64,000 bases of DNA from a virus. The stretch covers positions 62,001 to 126,000 of IMG/VR virus record IMGVR_UViG_3300024507_000369. One strand, written 5' to 3'. The translations under genes were made by a program, and so were the position numbers. The notes beneath the pieces are model-generated. The model ran no database searches and was not told the DNA's origin. It was given only the letters and a program-made list of their open reading frames with translations. How positions within the stretch are numbered: the first letter of the stretch is position 1; every line of letters starts with the position of its first letter. Below are positions 1-6,932 of this stretch, in pieces.

Positions 1-1
1 A

Positions 2-262
2 GAAACTTACATTCCAAATCCAAATAATCTCCCTCAAGTTAATCACATTGATGGCGTAAAAACAAACAACAATGTCAGTAATCTTGAGTGGTGCAGTAAT
101 CAAAAAAACACGGAGTTGGCATTAGCAAAAGTTCATCGGTTAGTAACACCAACTGGAGAAATAGTAGAAGTTTTTAATCTTGGAAAGTTTTGTAGAGAAC
201 ATAAAATTGATAGGGGAGACCTTTATAAAGGGAAAAAGTCCAAAGGTTACTATTTGCAATAA
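2..262 (+). CDS. HNH homing endonuclease, 3' fragment
   Basis: Reading frame 2 is open from the left edge to a TAA at 260-262, so the start lies outside the window. The translation has the phage HNH signature VNHIDGVKTNNNVSNLEWCS, where the H and the two N residues form the beta-beta-alpha metal site, followed by a tail resembling the DNA-binding part of such enzymes (FCREHKIDRGDLYKG). It would nick or cut DNA and promote its own spread. It is on the opposite strand to nearly everything else and its stop abuts the stop of the next gene with no gap, as expected of an inserted selfish gene. Activity cannot be judged from a fragment. Confidence 0.85.
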   Translation, partial: ETYIPNPNNLPQVNHIDGVKTNNNVSNLEWCSNQKNTELALAKVHRLVTPTGEIVEVFNLGKFCREHKIDRGDLYKGKKSKGYYLQ

Positions 263-694
263 TCACCTTTTGTAAAGATATCCGGACGACCAATCTGCGT
301 TCTCAAACAACCATTCACGGTCCTTAATTAACAAGAGATTGTATCGCTCACCCTTTGCAGGACTACGCCACGACGCTGACTTGAAAACGCCTCCATTTTG
401 CTTGTCGATAAAACAGTGAACCGATCTCGATCCACCACCATTCACCAGAATGACTTTGTGATACTTTTTGCCAGTCTCAACAGTATAATCAATGTCACAC
501 TTGCCAGACTTGAGTTCATCAATCTTGCGCTGATGATACTCTTGATTATCAGCATCATTCACGAACTTTTGGTGACCGCGAATAGAATACTGACGATAGT
601 TGTCTTTCAGTGCTTCAATCAGCAGCAGAGTGTTCTTATACACATTCTCTGCAATAGTTTGTTGTGCTTGTGCTTGCATCGTAGGAGTGCTCAT
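263..694 (-). CDS. conserved cyanophage hypothetical protein (143 aa)
   Basis: The first ATG of the frame after the 28-bp intergenic element opens a 143-residue protein; a second Met lies five codons on (MSTPTMQAQ) and is the better start if transcription begins just after the TATAGT box. The protein is soluble and has no recognisable catalytic motif. It contains a Q-rich start, a helical segment (NVYKNTLLLIEALKDNYRQY) and a C-terminal half rich in aromatic residues ending GYLYKR. From memory it resembles conserved cyanomyovirus hypotheticals. Function unknown. Confidence 0.8.
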   Translation of the reverse strand: MSTPTMQAQAQQTIAENVYKNTLLLIEALKDNYRQYSIRGHQKFVNDADNQEYHQRKIDELKSGKCDIDYTVETGKKYHKVILVNGGGSRSVHCFIDKQNGGVFKSASWRSPAKGERYNLLLIKDREWLFENADWSSGYLYKR

Positions 695-722
695 ACTATA
701 GGTACACTTTCGAGGATCCAAG
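695..722 (-). promoter_or_regulatory. 28-bp intergenic element, copy 1 (promoter-like)
   Basis: Read on the minus strand it runs from CTTGGATCCTCGAAAG to a TATAGT box. It fills the whole space between the TAA of the ligase-like gene and the ATG of the next gene. The TATAGT matches a sigma-70 -10 box, with a weak -35 (TTGGAT) 15 bp upstream. Other copies are at 1641, 2212, 5565, 6649 and 10169. Confidence 0.7.
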
Positions 723-1640
723 TTACCAACTCTTTGCGATTGTGAAGTTGGCATGAGAGAATACCTCACGATCAACTACTTTGTAAGACCCAAACTTGTT
801 ATGAATGACATAACCCTCGTGGAAACCTGCAACATCCCAGAGGAAACATTCAATGTCATCCTCTTCATGAATGAACAGGAACAAATCATCCTTGATAGAC
901 TTCACCAACTTCCACAATCTGATGAGGTTGATGTCACAATCGCATTTTTCTGCAATTTCATCCTCACGGATGGTGCGTTGCTCTCGGATGCAAGCGTTAA
1001 TCTCTTTTTTGATTTGTGATGCTTTCTTGTCGCTCACAAACTCACACAGAGTGCTCATTTGTTTAGCAAAGTTACACACATCCTCCAAATCTTCACGATA
1101 AGGATTCAGCGACACAGCAGGTTGCACAAACAAACATTTCTTTGTGCTTGCAAACTTGCTAGTGATAGGATGTGCTACCATTTCAGGCAGACGCTCACCA
1201 GTGTAGTAAGTATGTGGAGCAACGATAATCTCTTGACGCACAACTTCAGGAAAACGATAGGTAATCGTGTTGGGCGTGAATGTATCCAACCCTTTACCGA
1301 AACCAATCCAATCTCCCTGATACACATTGTTAGTGCGAGGAAGATAATCCAGACAGAAGATGAGGATTTGTGCTACCCTTGGTTGTCCACCAAAATGAGT
1401 AAAGATGTCATCTTCGTTATAGCAAAGGCGAATCTTTTGCTTGTTAAATGCTGCTTTGGTGCAGACAAAAAACTTACCATTCTCAGGATTAGTGCCCCAA
1501 ACAATAGCAGGAGCACCATCCATCTTGACGCTGATAAAACTATCAACCTCAGAGAACCAATCAAGAACAGATAGATTACCCGTCAGGATTTCATCTTCAG
1601 GGTGCTCAAGGTGCTTATTTTGCATTGGTTGCTTACTCAT
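723..1640 (-). CDS. putative ATP-dependent nucleic-acid ligase / nucleotidyltransferase-like protein
   Basis: A 305-residue protein with VKMDGAPA near residues 38-45. This matches the KxDG motif of the covalent nucleotidyltransferase superfamily (DNA/RNA ligases, capping enzymes), in which the Lys takes AMP. Further motifs fit the fold: NGKFFVCTKAAFN around residue 60, and an EGYVIH motif near residue 274 like the E-G-hydrophobic motif of ligases. I infer nucleic-acid end joining or adenylation, but the substrate is unknown and it is not a close match to T4 gp30 or Rnl1. The ATG lies right after a TATAGT box; Met 6 (MQNKHLEH) may be the real start. The TAA stop touches the next regulatory element. 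Confidence 0.65.
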   Translation of the reverse strand: MSKQPMQNKHLEHPEDEILTGNLSVLDWFSEVDSFISVKMDGAPAIVWGTNPENGKFFVCTKAAFNKQKIRLCYNEDDIFTHFGGQPRVAQILIFCLDYLPRTNNVYQGDWIGFGKGLDTFTPNTITYRFPEVVRQEIIVAPHTYYTGERLPEMVAHPITSKFASTKKCLFVQPAVSLNPYREDLEDVCNFAKQMSTLCEFVSDKKASQIKKEINACIREQRTIREDEIAEKCDCDINLIRLWKLVKSIKDDLFLFIHEEDDIECFLWDVAGFHEGYVIHNKFGSYKVVDREVFSHANFTIAKSW

Positions 1641-1668
1641 ACTATAGGTACACTTTCGAGGATCCAAG
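1641..1668 (-). promoter_or_regulatory. 28-bp intergenic element, copy 2 (promoter-like)
   Basis: Same element as at 695, with GGATCCTCGAAAGTGTACC then TATAGT, directly followed by ATG. It follows the stop of the 67-residue gene by 10 bp. If TATAGT is a -10 box, the transcript would start inside the first codons and translation would begin at the second in-frame ATG, 15 nt on. Confidence 0.7.
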
Positions 1669-1678
1669 TTTCAATCAA

Positions 1679-1882
1679 TCAAACTTGCATCAGTTTAGCA
1701 AGACGATTGCGAATATCAAAGAGTTCCATTTCATCCATATCTACATCATCAAGACCTACGGGAGCAAACGCTTCAAGATCTACAGTGCCATTTTGCATAA
1801 TGGGAGAATAATATAACTCATCTCCATCTTCTTGCGACAGAGTATAGACGCAACCGTGACCAGGAACAGTGAGGAAAATCAT
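1679..1882 (-). CDS. hypothetical acidic protein (67 aa)
   Basis: The start MIFLTVPGHG was chosen because it lies 21 bp after the -10 box of a TTGCAA-17-TATTGT promoter at 1904-1932; upstream in-frame starts fall in that promoter. The protein has a short beta-like N-terminus (FLTVPGHGCVYTL) and an acidic C-terminal helix (DDVDMDEMELFDIRNRLAKL). I do not recognise a family. Confidence 0.7.
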   Translation of the reverse strand: MIFLTVPGHGCVYTLSQEDGDELYYSPIMQNGTVDLEAFAPVGLDDVDMDEMELFDIRNRLAKLMQV

Positions 1883-1903
1883 TGAAGTTTTACGAACAAA
1901 GGT

Positions 1904-1932
1904 ACAATAAAGGAGCACTTGCTAAATTGCAA
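1904..1932 (-). promoter_or_regulatory. sigma-70-type promoter embedded in a terminator hairpin
   Basis: The minus strand has TTGCAA at 1927-1932, a 17-bp spacer and TATTGT at 1904-1909. The -35 hexamer spans the loop and 3' arm of the hairpin at 1912-1939. It would drive the gene starting at 1882. Confidence 0.5.
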
Positions 1933-1939
1933 GTGCTCC
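1912..1939 (-). terminator. rho-independent terminator after the 80-aa gene
   Basis: A perfect 11-bp stem (GGAGCACTTGC / GCAAGTGCTCC) with a 6-nt loop is followed on the minus strand by TTTATTG. The stop-proximal motif AAACTGACAC (1941-1950) lies between the stop codon and the stem. Confidence 0.8.
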
Positions 1940-1950
1940 TGTGTCAGTTT

Positions 1951-2193
1951 TTATACTGCCACACGACGGGCAGATATTTGTTGTTCAATAAAGTTCAATA
2001 CTTGCTTCACATAAGGCGAAACAGTTTGAGTGAACTTCACCACATCTTCACGAAGTTTGTTGACTTCATACTGATGGATTTGCCAGCGAACCTGAATGTC
2101 TTGGAAGTATTGTTCACGAGTAATCAGTACCTGTGGGACGGACACTTCGGGAGCAACAGAGACATTAGCAGTTTGCTTGCGAGCGCGAGGCAT
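1951..2193 (-). CDS. hypothetical helical protein (80 aa)
   Basis: The start MPRARKQT is 18 bp downstream of the TATAGT box of element copy 3; the longer frame reads through the element and is unlikely. The basic N-terminus leads to a long predicted helix (REQYFQDIQVRWQIHQYEVN to LNFIEQQISARRVAV) that could form a coiled coil. Function unknown. A strong terminator follows the stop. Confidence 0.75.
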   Translation of the reverse strand: MPRARKQTANVSVAPEVSVPQVLITREQYFQDIQVRWQIHQYEVNKLREDVVKFTQTVSPYVKQVLNFIEQQISARRVAV

Positions 2194-2211
2194 AGGGTAA
2201 ATGCGTCTTAC

Positions 2212-2239
2212 ACTATAGGTACACTTTAGAGGATCCAAG
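2212..2239 (-). promoter_or_regulatory. 28-bp intergenic element, copy 3 (promoter-like)
   Basis: GGATCCTCTAAAGTGTACC then TATAGT on the minus strand. It starts one base after the TAA of the 59-residue gene and ends 18 bp before the next ATG. Confidence 0.7.
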
Positions 2240-2240
2240 T

Positions 2241-2420
2241 TTAATTCACTGGAAGTTTTGCCATTGACTTACCTTTTTTGTGGTCTGTGATATACTTTCG
2301 CGCAGAACTTTCGGTCCTACAAACTTTCTCAAGTTGCTGACCATTGTGAATGATAAGATACTGATTCCCAAACGGAATTGCAGCATATGTATCCTTGAAC
2401 ATTGTAAATCCTTCTTTCAT
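2241..2420 (-). CDS. hypothetical protein (59 aa)
   Basis: MKEGFTMFKDTYAAI opens a 59-residue protein two bases after the methyltransferase stop. It has a short beta-rich core (IPFGNQYLIIHNGQQLEKV) and a basic C-terminus (ARKYITDHKKGKSMAKL). It was probably translated with the restriction-modification pair; whether it takes part (for instance as a controller) is unknown, and no helix-turn-helix is evident. Confidence 0.65.
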   Translation of the reverse strand: MKEGFTMFKDTYAAIPFGNQYLIIHNGQQLEKVCRTESSARKYITDHKKGKSMAKLPVN

Positions 2421-2422
2421 CG

Positions 2423-3286
2423 TTACATAAACTTGGTAAGACCAACAGTTTCACTAACTCTCTTTTCAATCAATTTACCATACTCCTCGTGAAGTTCGCA
2501 TCCAACATAATTCCTTCCCAAAGATTTGGCAACAGCAGCAGTAGTCCCACTACCCATAAATGGGTCAAGAATAGTGTCACCTTCACGAGAACCAGCAATA
2601 ATACAAGGTTCAATAAGTTCTGGAGGATAAACTGCAAAGTGAGAACCTTTGTATGGTTTAGTTGTTACTTCCCATACACTACGTTTCCGTTTTAATTCCT
2701 TGCCATCTACAGTGGGTTCTTTAATCGAATCAACATCAAAATAATAGTTCTTGCTCTTAGATAAGAGGAAGATATATTCGTGAGATTTGGTACATCGATC
2801 TTTCATACTTTCGGGCATTGGATTTGGTTTGCTCCAAATAATATCCTGTCGTAGATACCAACCATCTGCACGCAAAGCAAATGCTAGCATCCAAGGAATA
2901 CCAATCAAATCTTTATCCTTTAGACCCTCAAGTTTATTTCCTCTTCTAGGATTTCGTATTTGTGGCAAATCTTGGTTGTTAGATGCCACAGATTGCTTAG
3001 GTAGTGTCTGACCTTTACCAGAACGATAGTTGTAATAAGAATCACCAATGTTAACCCACAATGTGCCATCATCTGTAAGAACATCACGCACACCGCGAAA
3101 CACCTCTACCAGTTGGGAGATAAACTCTTCAGGCGACTCTTCTAAACCAATTTGATTATCTTCGTTACCGTAATCACGCAGACCGTAGTATGGTGGAGAG
3201 GTCACACACATTTGTGCTTTTACACCAGCGTCTACAAAATGTTTAAGAGTTGAGCGGCAGTCACCATAAAGAATAACATCCTTCAT
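2423..3286 (-). CDS. site-specific DNA methyltransferase of a type II restriction-modification pair
   Basis: A 287-residue class-beta amino-methyltransferase. The catalytic motif IV TSPPYYGLRDYG is at residues 29-40 and the AdoMet-binding motif I DPFMGSGTT near residue 239, the order expected for N4-cytosine or N6-adenine enzymes; SPPY is most typical of N4-cytosine. The start ATG overlaps the stop of the upstream MvaI/BcnI-like endonuclease gene by 4 bp, so the two form one translational unit. M.MvaI and M.BcnI are N4-cytosine methylases for CCWGG and CCSGG, so a CCNGG-type site is my inference. It would protect phage DNA from the partner nuclease. Confidence 0.9.
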   Translation of the reverse strand: MKDVILYGDCRSTLKHFVDAGVKAQMCVTSPPYYGLRDYGNEDNQIGLEESPEEFISQLVEVFRGVRDVLTDDGTLWVNIGDSYYNYRSGKGQTLPKQSVASNNQDLPQIRNPRRGNKLEGLKDKDLIGIPWMLAFALRADGWYLRQDIIWSKPNPMPESMKDRCTKSHEYIFLLSKSKNYYFDVDSIKEPTVDGKELKRKRSVWEVTTKPYKGSHFAVYPPELIEPCIIAGSREGDTILDPFMGSGTTAAVAKSLGRNYVGCELHEEYGKLIEKRVSETVGLTKFM

Positions 3287-3978
3287 TCAAGAACCTCTTT
3301 TACAAACAATTTATCCATATTTGAGTGATTTATACGAAAGCAAGTGCCACGATTGCGAACACCCTTACCAGTGCCAACATTATACTGGGTTCTCAGTCGT
3401 AAGTCAATAGAAATTACATCATCTTCGATTGCCTTACGAAACAGATTTTTATCAATAGAAATGTAGACATACGCTTCATTGTAGTGAAAATACTCTATAC
3501 CATTACGAACTTCAACATCGGCAAATACTTTAACACAAGATGGAAATTTGTGAGCAAACTGTTTAATAAGTGAATCCCAATCCCACCTAACAATCTCCAG
3601 TTCTTCGTGCTTTATGGAAACATATTCATCATCAGTATGAATCCAAAATCCTCTGTTGTTTTTGGTTCTTGTCACAGTAGATTGTCCAGACAATTCCCCA
3701 ATGTGTTTTGTGTGAGGAAATCCAAAAGTTTCTAGGAACTTTAATTGAGGTATCTGCCATTCACCTTCCTTTGTAAAGAGAGTTTGTTTTCCACCAGCAC
3801 CTTTCCTTGCTGCTTTCAACTCTTTTCCATCAATATCTGGACCAGAGATACAATTCTCAGTCAAACCAAGTTCTTGTTCAAAAGTATGACCAACTCCAGT
3901 ATCACCTTTGCGATGAGACTTTATGAAACCTTTTGCTTTAATTCGGTTGTAAGCAGGAACGAACTCAACGAAATCCAT
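3283..3978 (-). CDS. MvaI/BcnI-family type II restriction endonuclease
   Basis: A 231-residue protein that looks full length for the MvaI/BcnI family (about 230-250 aa). The N-terminus (YNRIKAKGFIKSHRKGDTGV, then GHTFEQELGL) and the nuclease core GPDIDGKELKAARK at about residues 44-57 fit the family, with Asp, Glu and Lys spaced as in the D-x4-E-x-K active site; KQTLFTKEGEW follows. These enzymes nick and cut CCWGG or CCSGG as monomers. No frameshift is visible. The phage sequence itself has CCWGG sites (for example 1860, 4761 and 4790), so activity would require methylation by the adjacent methylase. Intact restriction endonucleases are rare in T4-like phages. Confidence 0.85.
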   Translation of the reverse strand: MDFVEFVPAYNRIKAKGFIKSHRKGDTGVGHTFEQELGLTENCISGPDIDGKELKAARKGAGGKQTLFTKEGEWQIPQLKFLETFGFPHTKHIGELSGQSTVTRTKNNRGFWIHTDDEYVSIKHEELEIVRWDWDSLIKQFAHKFPSCVKVFADVEVRNGIEYFHYNEAYVYISIDKNLFRKAIEDDVISIDLRLRTQYNVGTGKGVRNRGTCFRINHSNMDKLFVKEVLE

Positions 3979-4105
3979 GGTAAAATCTATACTTTAGTAA
4001 AAATCAGGAATTTGGTTGCAGTGGATGACCTATGACACCGCTGCAGTAGAATTGAAGAAAAATCAGGTTTTGACCCCTGACTGTGACTGGGTTCTTAGGC
4101 GAGAC

Positions 4106-5293
4106 TCACCGCCGCACTACACTATCAACCATCTCACCCTTCTCAAACACAGCATCAACAACTCGCTGGAGTGCTCGCTCTGTAGATACTCCAACTTTGG
4201 AATATACAGGCACCACACAGAGACCGAAGACCTTTTCTTTGCCGCCAAGGCGAAGAACCCGACCAATAGTTTGGGTCATTTCAATCACATCCATATTGCG
4301 AAGAAAGACGACCGCCTCTAGTTCGCTGACATTAATTCCTTCGCTCAAAATAGAGCGATGGAAGCAAACAAACTTCTTGTTAGGGTCACGACCCCAAGAA
4401 TTGAGCGTGTCAAAGAATACTTCACGATTGACTTTCTTACCATCAATAATCGCTCCAGTTTTTGAGGTGATGTAGAGGTAAGAATAACCACGCTGATTTA
4501 GTTGGGAAGCACAGTCAGTATGAGACATCAGGTTGATAAGTTGCTTCGCAGACTTAACACATACCAGGATTTTCTTGCAATCAATATCCTCCAGAGTGTC
4601 CATCAGATTGCTACTGTCACATTCAGCAGTTACCTGCTTTGGTGCAAGTACATCAAACTTCTTCGCTACAATCTTAGGAGCAATAATGTATCCTCCATCA
4701 ACAAGTTCAGGAGCAGAAACGCGGCAAATAATATCTCCATAGACATCACGATCGTTCATTCCAGGTTTAGAAGGAGTGAGCGAAGTCTTCCTGGTAGCAG
4801 TGAAGAAGTAGCAGCGGCGTGCATTAGCAGCAAAGTGCTCAGTTGCAGGGAAAAAGTGACGCTGAACAGAATTATGTGCCTCGTCAAAGTAAATGGTATC
4901 CACATCAACTTCTGCCACTTGAAGACGCGACAGAGAGTTGTAGGTGGTTACAATCAGGCGATGATTGTCGGCATTAGCATCAACCCAGTTGCGAATCTCT
5001 TGAGGGCGAGTAGAAGACTCGTGATGAGTTTCGCCACTGTGAACATGGAAAACAGCAGCGTTAGTGATAAACTCCAGGAACTCCGAAGACAGTTGCTCTG
5101 CCAGAAGAATACGCGGAGCAACAACAACAATGGTCTGGGGAGTTTGTGACTGCAACTCACGCAGACAATCATAGATCATCTTCAGAGTCTTGCCACCACC
5201 AGTAGGAACAATGACTTGACCTTTATCATGCTGTTGCATAGCAGCAACTCCGCGTTCTTGGTGAGGACGAAGATTGATCAGATGAGGAATCAT
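4106..5293 (-). CDS. superfamily 2 DNA/RNA helicase
   Basis: A 395-residue ATPase: Walker A PTGGGKT near residue 30, a VVAPRILLAEQL motif Ia, DEAH near residue 137, FTAT motif III, and motif VI GRVLRLGG near residue 343. It starts LRPHQERGV, the Q-tip-like entry seen in ResIII/UvsW-type helicases. It would unwind or remodel branched DNA during replication or recombination. It is shorter than T4 UvsW (587 aa), so I do not give that name. Its start is 42 bp after a TATAAT box that follows a terminator hairpin. The 127 bp downstream (3979-4105) hold no gene that I can see. Confidence 0.88.
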   Translation of the reverse strand: MIPHLINLRPHQERGVAAMQQHDKGQVIVPTGGGKTLKMIYDCLRELQSQTPQTIVVVAPRILLAEQLSSEFLEFITNAAVFHVHSGETHHESSTRPQEIRNWVDANADNHRLIVTTYNSLSRLQVAEVDVDTIYFDEAHNSVQRHFFPATEHFAANARRCYFFTATRKTSLTPSKPGMNDRDVYGDIICRVSAPELVDGGYIIAPKIVAKKFDVLAPKQVTAECDSSNLMDTLEDIDCKKILVCVKSAKQLINLMSHTDCASQLNQRGYSYLYITSKTGAIIDGKKVNREVFFDTLNSWGRDPNKKFVCFHRSILSEGINVSELEAVVFLRNMDVIEMTQTIGRVLRLGGKEKVFGLCVVPVYSKVGVSTERALQRVVDAVFEKGEMVDSVVRR

Positions 5294-5334
5294 TACGAAT
5301 TACAGAGTTTCAGGTGGTTTGGTATCTAAAAGAC

Positions 5335-5370
5335 ATTATAGCACCCTTCCTGACGCTTGGAAAGGGTGCT
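5335..5370 (-). terminator. terminator hairpin running into a TATAAT box
   Basis: GCACCCTTTCC pairs with GGAAGGGTGC (one bulge) at 5340-5370. Instead of a T tract it is followed by TATAATG at 5335-5340, with TG before it (extended -10: TGCTATAAT). It probably ends the upstream unit and starts the helicase transcript. The stop-proximal motif TTAACTGTCC is at 5374-5383. Confidence 0.6.
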
Positions 5371-5383
5371 GGCGGACAGTTAA

Positions 5384-5539
5384 TCAACCGCCAAACATTT
5401 CATCAAACAACCAATCACCAGAACGCTCTTTTTCTTCCCAGACTTTGTTAGCGTTTGCTTCAATCATTGCTCGCTCAATTTTCATGTCGATAGGAGAAAC
5501 AGTGCTGAACCAGTTACCGTTGCGGTCTTGCCAGAGCAT
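5384..5539 (-). CDS. conserved cyanophage hypothetical protein (51 aa)
   Basis: MLWQDRNGNWFSTVSPIDMK leads to an acidic helical end with WLFDEMFGG just before the stop. The ATG is 27 bp after the TATAGT box of element copy 4, and a terminator follows. The short acidic C-terminal tail ending in DEMFG is the kind of peptide used to bind a partner protein, but that is speculation. Confidence 0.75.
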   Translation of the reverse strand: MLWQDRNGNWFSTVSPIDMKIERAMIEANANKVWEEKERSGDWLFDEMFGG

Positions 5540-5564
5540 AATGTTGTTTCGTTTGAGTGCTTAT

Positions 5565-5592
5565 ACTATAGGGACACTTTAGAGGATCCAAG
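5565..5592 (-). promoter_or_regulatory. 28-bp intergenic element, copy 4 (promoter-like)
   Basis: GGATCCTCTAAAGTGTCCC then TATAGT; it has one change (GTCCC for GTACC) relative to the other copies. It lies between the 202-aa basic protein gene and the 51-aa gene. Confidence 0.7.
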
Positions 5593-5598
5593 TAAGTA

Positions 5599-6207
5599 TC
5601 AGCGAGAAGTGTATCGGTGTTGGAGGTCTTTCTCACTCTTAATGTTTTTACCTCTTTCTCTTTCTCCTGCAATTACAAGATCGCGGAGTTTCTGTTCTCC
5701 CTTTCTTGTAACATGCAATCTTTCTTGTCTGCTTAGACCAGATGCTTTTTGTGGTTTGTATCCAGGAGCGGGTTCTGCTGTTGCTTTCTTCTTAGAAAGA
5801 AGTTTAGTTGCTGCTTTTACTACTTCTTTTGCTTTTGGTTTTTCTGCTGCTGGTGCTGGTGATTCTCCACCTTTCTTAGCAGCAATTCTTGCCTGTGCTG
5901 CTTTTCTTCTTTCCTCTTTTGCTGCTGCCAGTTGTCTTTCTCTAGCAGATCCACGCTCTTGTTCTGGTTGTTGAATTTGTGAACCCTTTGGTTTTCCAAT
6001 ATCCTTGCGTGGTTTGTATTCTTTTGCTGGTTCCATTTTACCACCGCCAACTGCTTTCATACGGCGTTTTTCAGGAGTTGTCTTTTTGCGTTCAGCACCA
6101 ATACGACCGCCAGGTCTTGCTTTTCTGATTGTTGCTTGGAATCCAAGTGCTTTTGACTTGTCATCAACTTCTTCGCAAATAGACATAAACTCCTGAAAGG
6201 TTTTCAT
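5599..6207 (-). CDS. basic K/R-rich protein with putative capsid-targeting N-terminus
   Basis: A 202-residue, strongly basic protein starting MKTFQEFMSICEEVDD. This resembles the N-terminal capsid-targeting sequence of T4 internal proteins (MKTYQEFIAE), including an I-x-E motif (ICE, residues 10-12) of the kind cut by the gp21 prohead protease. The rest is low-complexity Ala/Lys/Arg/Pro sequence, typical of DNA-associated internal head proteins. I infer a protein packed in the capsid with the DNA and possibly injected. A late promoter (TCTAAATA) lies 25 bp upstream, which fits a virion protein. Confidence 0.6.
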   Translation of the reverse strand: MKTFQEFMSICEEVDDKSKALGFQATIRKARPGGRIGAERKKTTPEKRRMKAVGGGKMEPAKEYKPRKDIGKPKGSQIQQPEQERGSARERQLAAAKEERRKAAQARIAAKKGGESPAPAAEKPKAKEVVKAATKLLSKKKATAEPAPGYKPQKASGLSRQERLHVTRKGEQKLRDLVIAGERERGKNIKSEKDLQHRYTSR

Positions 6208-6231
6208 TGTTATCTAAACACTACTTTTTAG

Positions 6232-6239
6232 TATTTAGA
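6232..6239 (-). promoter_or_regulatory. T4-type late promoter (TCTAAATA)
   Basis: TCTAAATACT on the minus strand, 25 bp before the ATG of the basic capsid-targeted protein and overlapping the end of the gene upstream. It is a variant of the TATAAATA late box read by a gp55-type sigma factor. Confidence 0.55.
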
Positions 6240-6435
6240 ACTCTACTTCCTTTGCTTTATATGAACCCTTGAATACTCGTCCTTCAGTATAGAATTGCTT
6301 TACACGTTCGCGGCGAGTAGCAAGAAGCAAATCATATTCTTCTTGTTGCTGCTTAGTAAAGATAAAATCTTGACGACGCCAAGCATCTTTCAGTTCTTGA
6401 ATGTGAGGGAGCACGTTGGGGATGTGTTCAGTCAT
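6235..6435 (-). CDS. conserved cyanophage hypothetical protein (66 aa)
   Basis: MTEHIPNVLPHIQELKDAWR is followed by a second helix rich in Q, E and R. It is highly charged, helical and soluble. From memory it matches a small protein found in many cyanomyoviruses. No motif indicates its role. Confidence 0.78.
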   Translation of the reverse strand: MTEHIPNVLPHIQELKDAWRRQDFIFTKQQQEEYDLLLATRRERVKQFYTEGRVFKGSYKAKEVEF

Positions 6436-6495
6436 TTGAGAATAATAAAGGAAAAGTGTTCTGTGTGGGTGATTTGGTGGACAGTTTAGAAACTG

Positions 6496-6642
6496 TCAGT
6501 AATCATAGTTGGAGTTAAGATACTCATTAAGATTGAAGTCGTTAGATTCTTCAATGAGTTCAGTTAGATCTTTTTCAATAAAATCAAATCCATTAGATTC
6601 TTCAATTTGAATGTCATCGAAGCAGTCCATAATTTGTTTCAT
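6496..6642 (-). CDS. small acidic protein (48 aa)
   Basis: The start MKQIMDCFDDIQ is six bases after the TATAAT box of element copy 5; Met 5 would leave a longer leader. About a third of the residues are Asp or Glu, with only two Lys and no Arg, a composition seen in DNA-mimic or partner-binding peptides. No family recognised. The stop is followed by the inverted repeat GACAGTTTctAAACTGTC at 6481-6498. Confidence 0.65.
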   Translation of the reverse strand: MKQIMDCFDDIQIEESNGFDFIEKDLTELIEESNDFNLNEYLNSNYDY

Positions 6643-6648
6643 GCTTAC

Positions 6649-6676
6649 ATTATAGGTACACTTTAGAGGATCCAAG
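6649..6676 (-). promoter_or_regulatory. 28-bp intergenic element, copy 5 (perfect TATAAT)
   Basis: GGATCCTCTAAAGTGTACC then TATAAT, a perfect -10 consensus. The next gene starts 6 bp downstream. Confidence 0.72.
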
Positions 6677-6682
6677 TAAAAA

Positions 6683-6931
6683 TCAATCAATTTTTTTAAC
6701 AGATTTTGCTAACTTTTTCAGTCTCTTTGTTACTTCTTTTCCGCCACTACGCTTTACAATTAACTTATTAACTTCTTTCTTTGTTGGTTTCCCTTCTGGA
6801 CCTTCATATCTTTGAAGAGTATAAGTTTGCACACCAGTATCACTCCTCTTGTAAGTTCCAGGAACTGCTTGAGGTGGAGTGTCTGGTCTTTTTGCTTCGC
6901 AGATTTCGTAGAACTCTCTAAATGTTAGCAT
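6683..6931 (-). CDS. basic small protein with putative capsid-targeting N-terminus
   Basis: An 82-residue protein starting MLTFREFYEICEAKRPD. It shares the pattern M-x-T-F-x-E-F-x-x-I-C-E with the 202-residue protein at 5599, including the I-C-E site for a prohead-type protease. The mature part is basic, ending KRLKKLAKSVKKID. It probably belongs with the internal head proteins. It lies one base downstream of the 214-residue gene, so the two are likely co-transcribed from the late promoter at 7598. Confidence 0.6.
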   Translation of the reverse strand: MLTFREFYEICEAKRPDTPPQAVPGTYKRSDTGVQTYTLQRYEGPEGKPTKKEVNKLIVKRSGGKEVTKRLKKLAKSVKKID

Positions 6932-6932
6932 T

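Noticed and set aside
1059-1574. Plus-strand frames opposite the ligase-like gene
   Set aside because: Shadow frames; the minus strand has the conserved motifs.
3979-4105. A small gene between the endonuclease and the helicase
   Set aside because: No frame with a start, ribosome binding site and sensible protein on either strand; probably only the endonuclease promoter.
4502-5149. Plus-strand open frame opposite the helicase
   Set aside because: It is a 215-codon shadow of a clear helicase gene, with no recognisable motif or signals.
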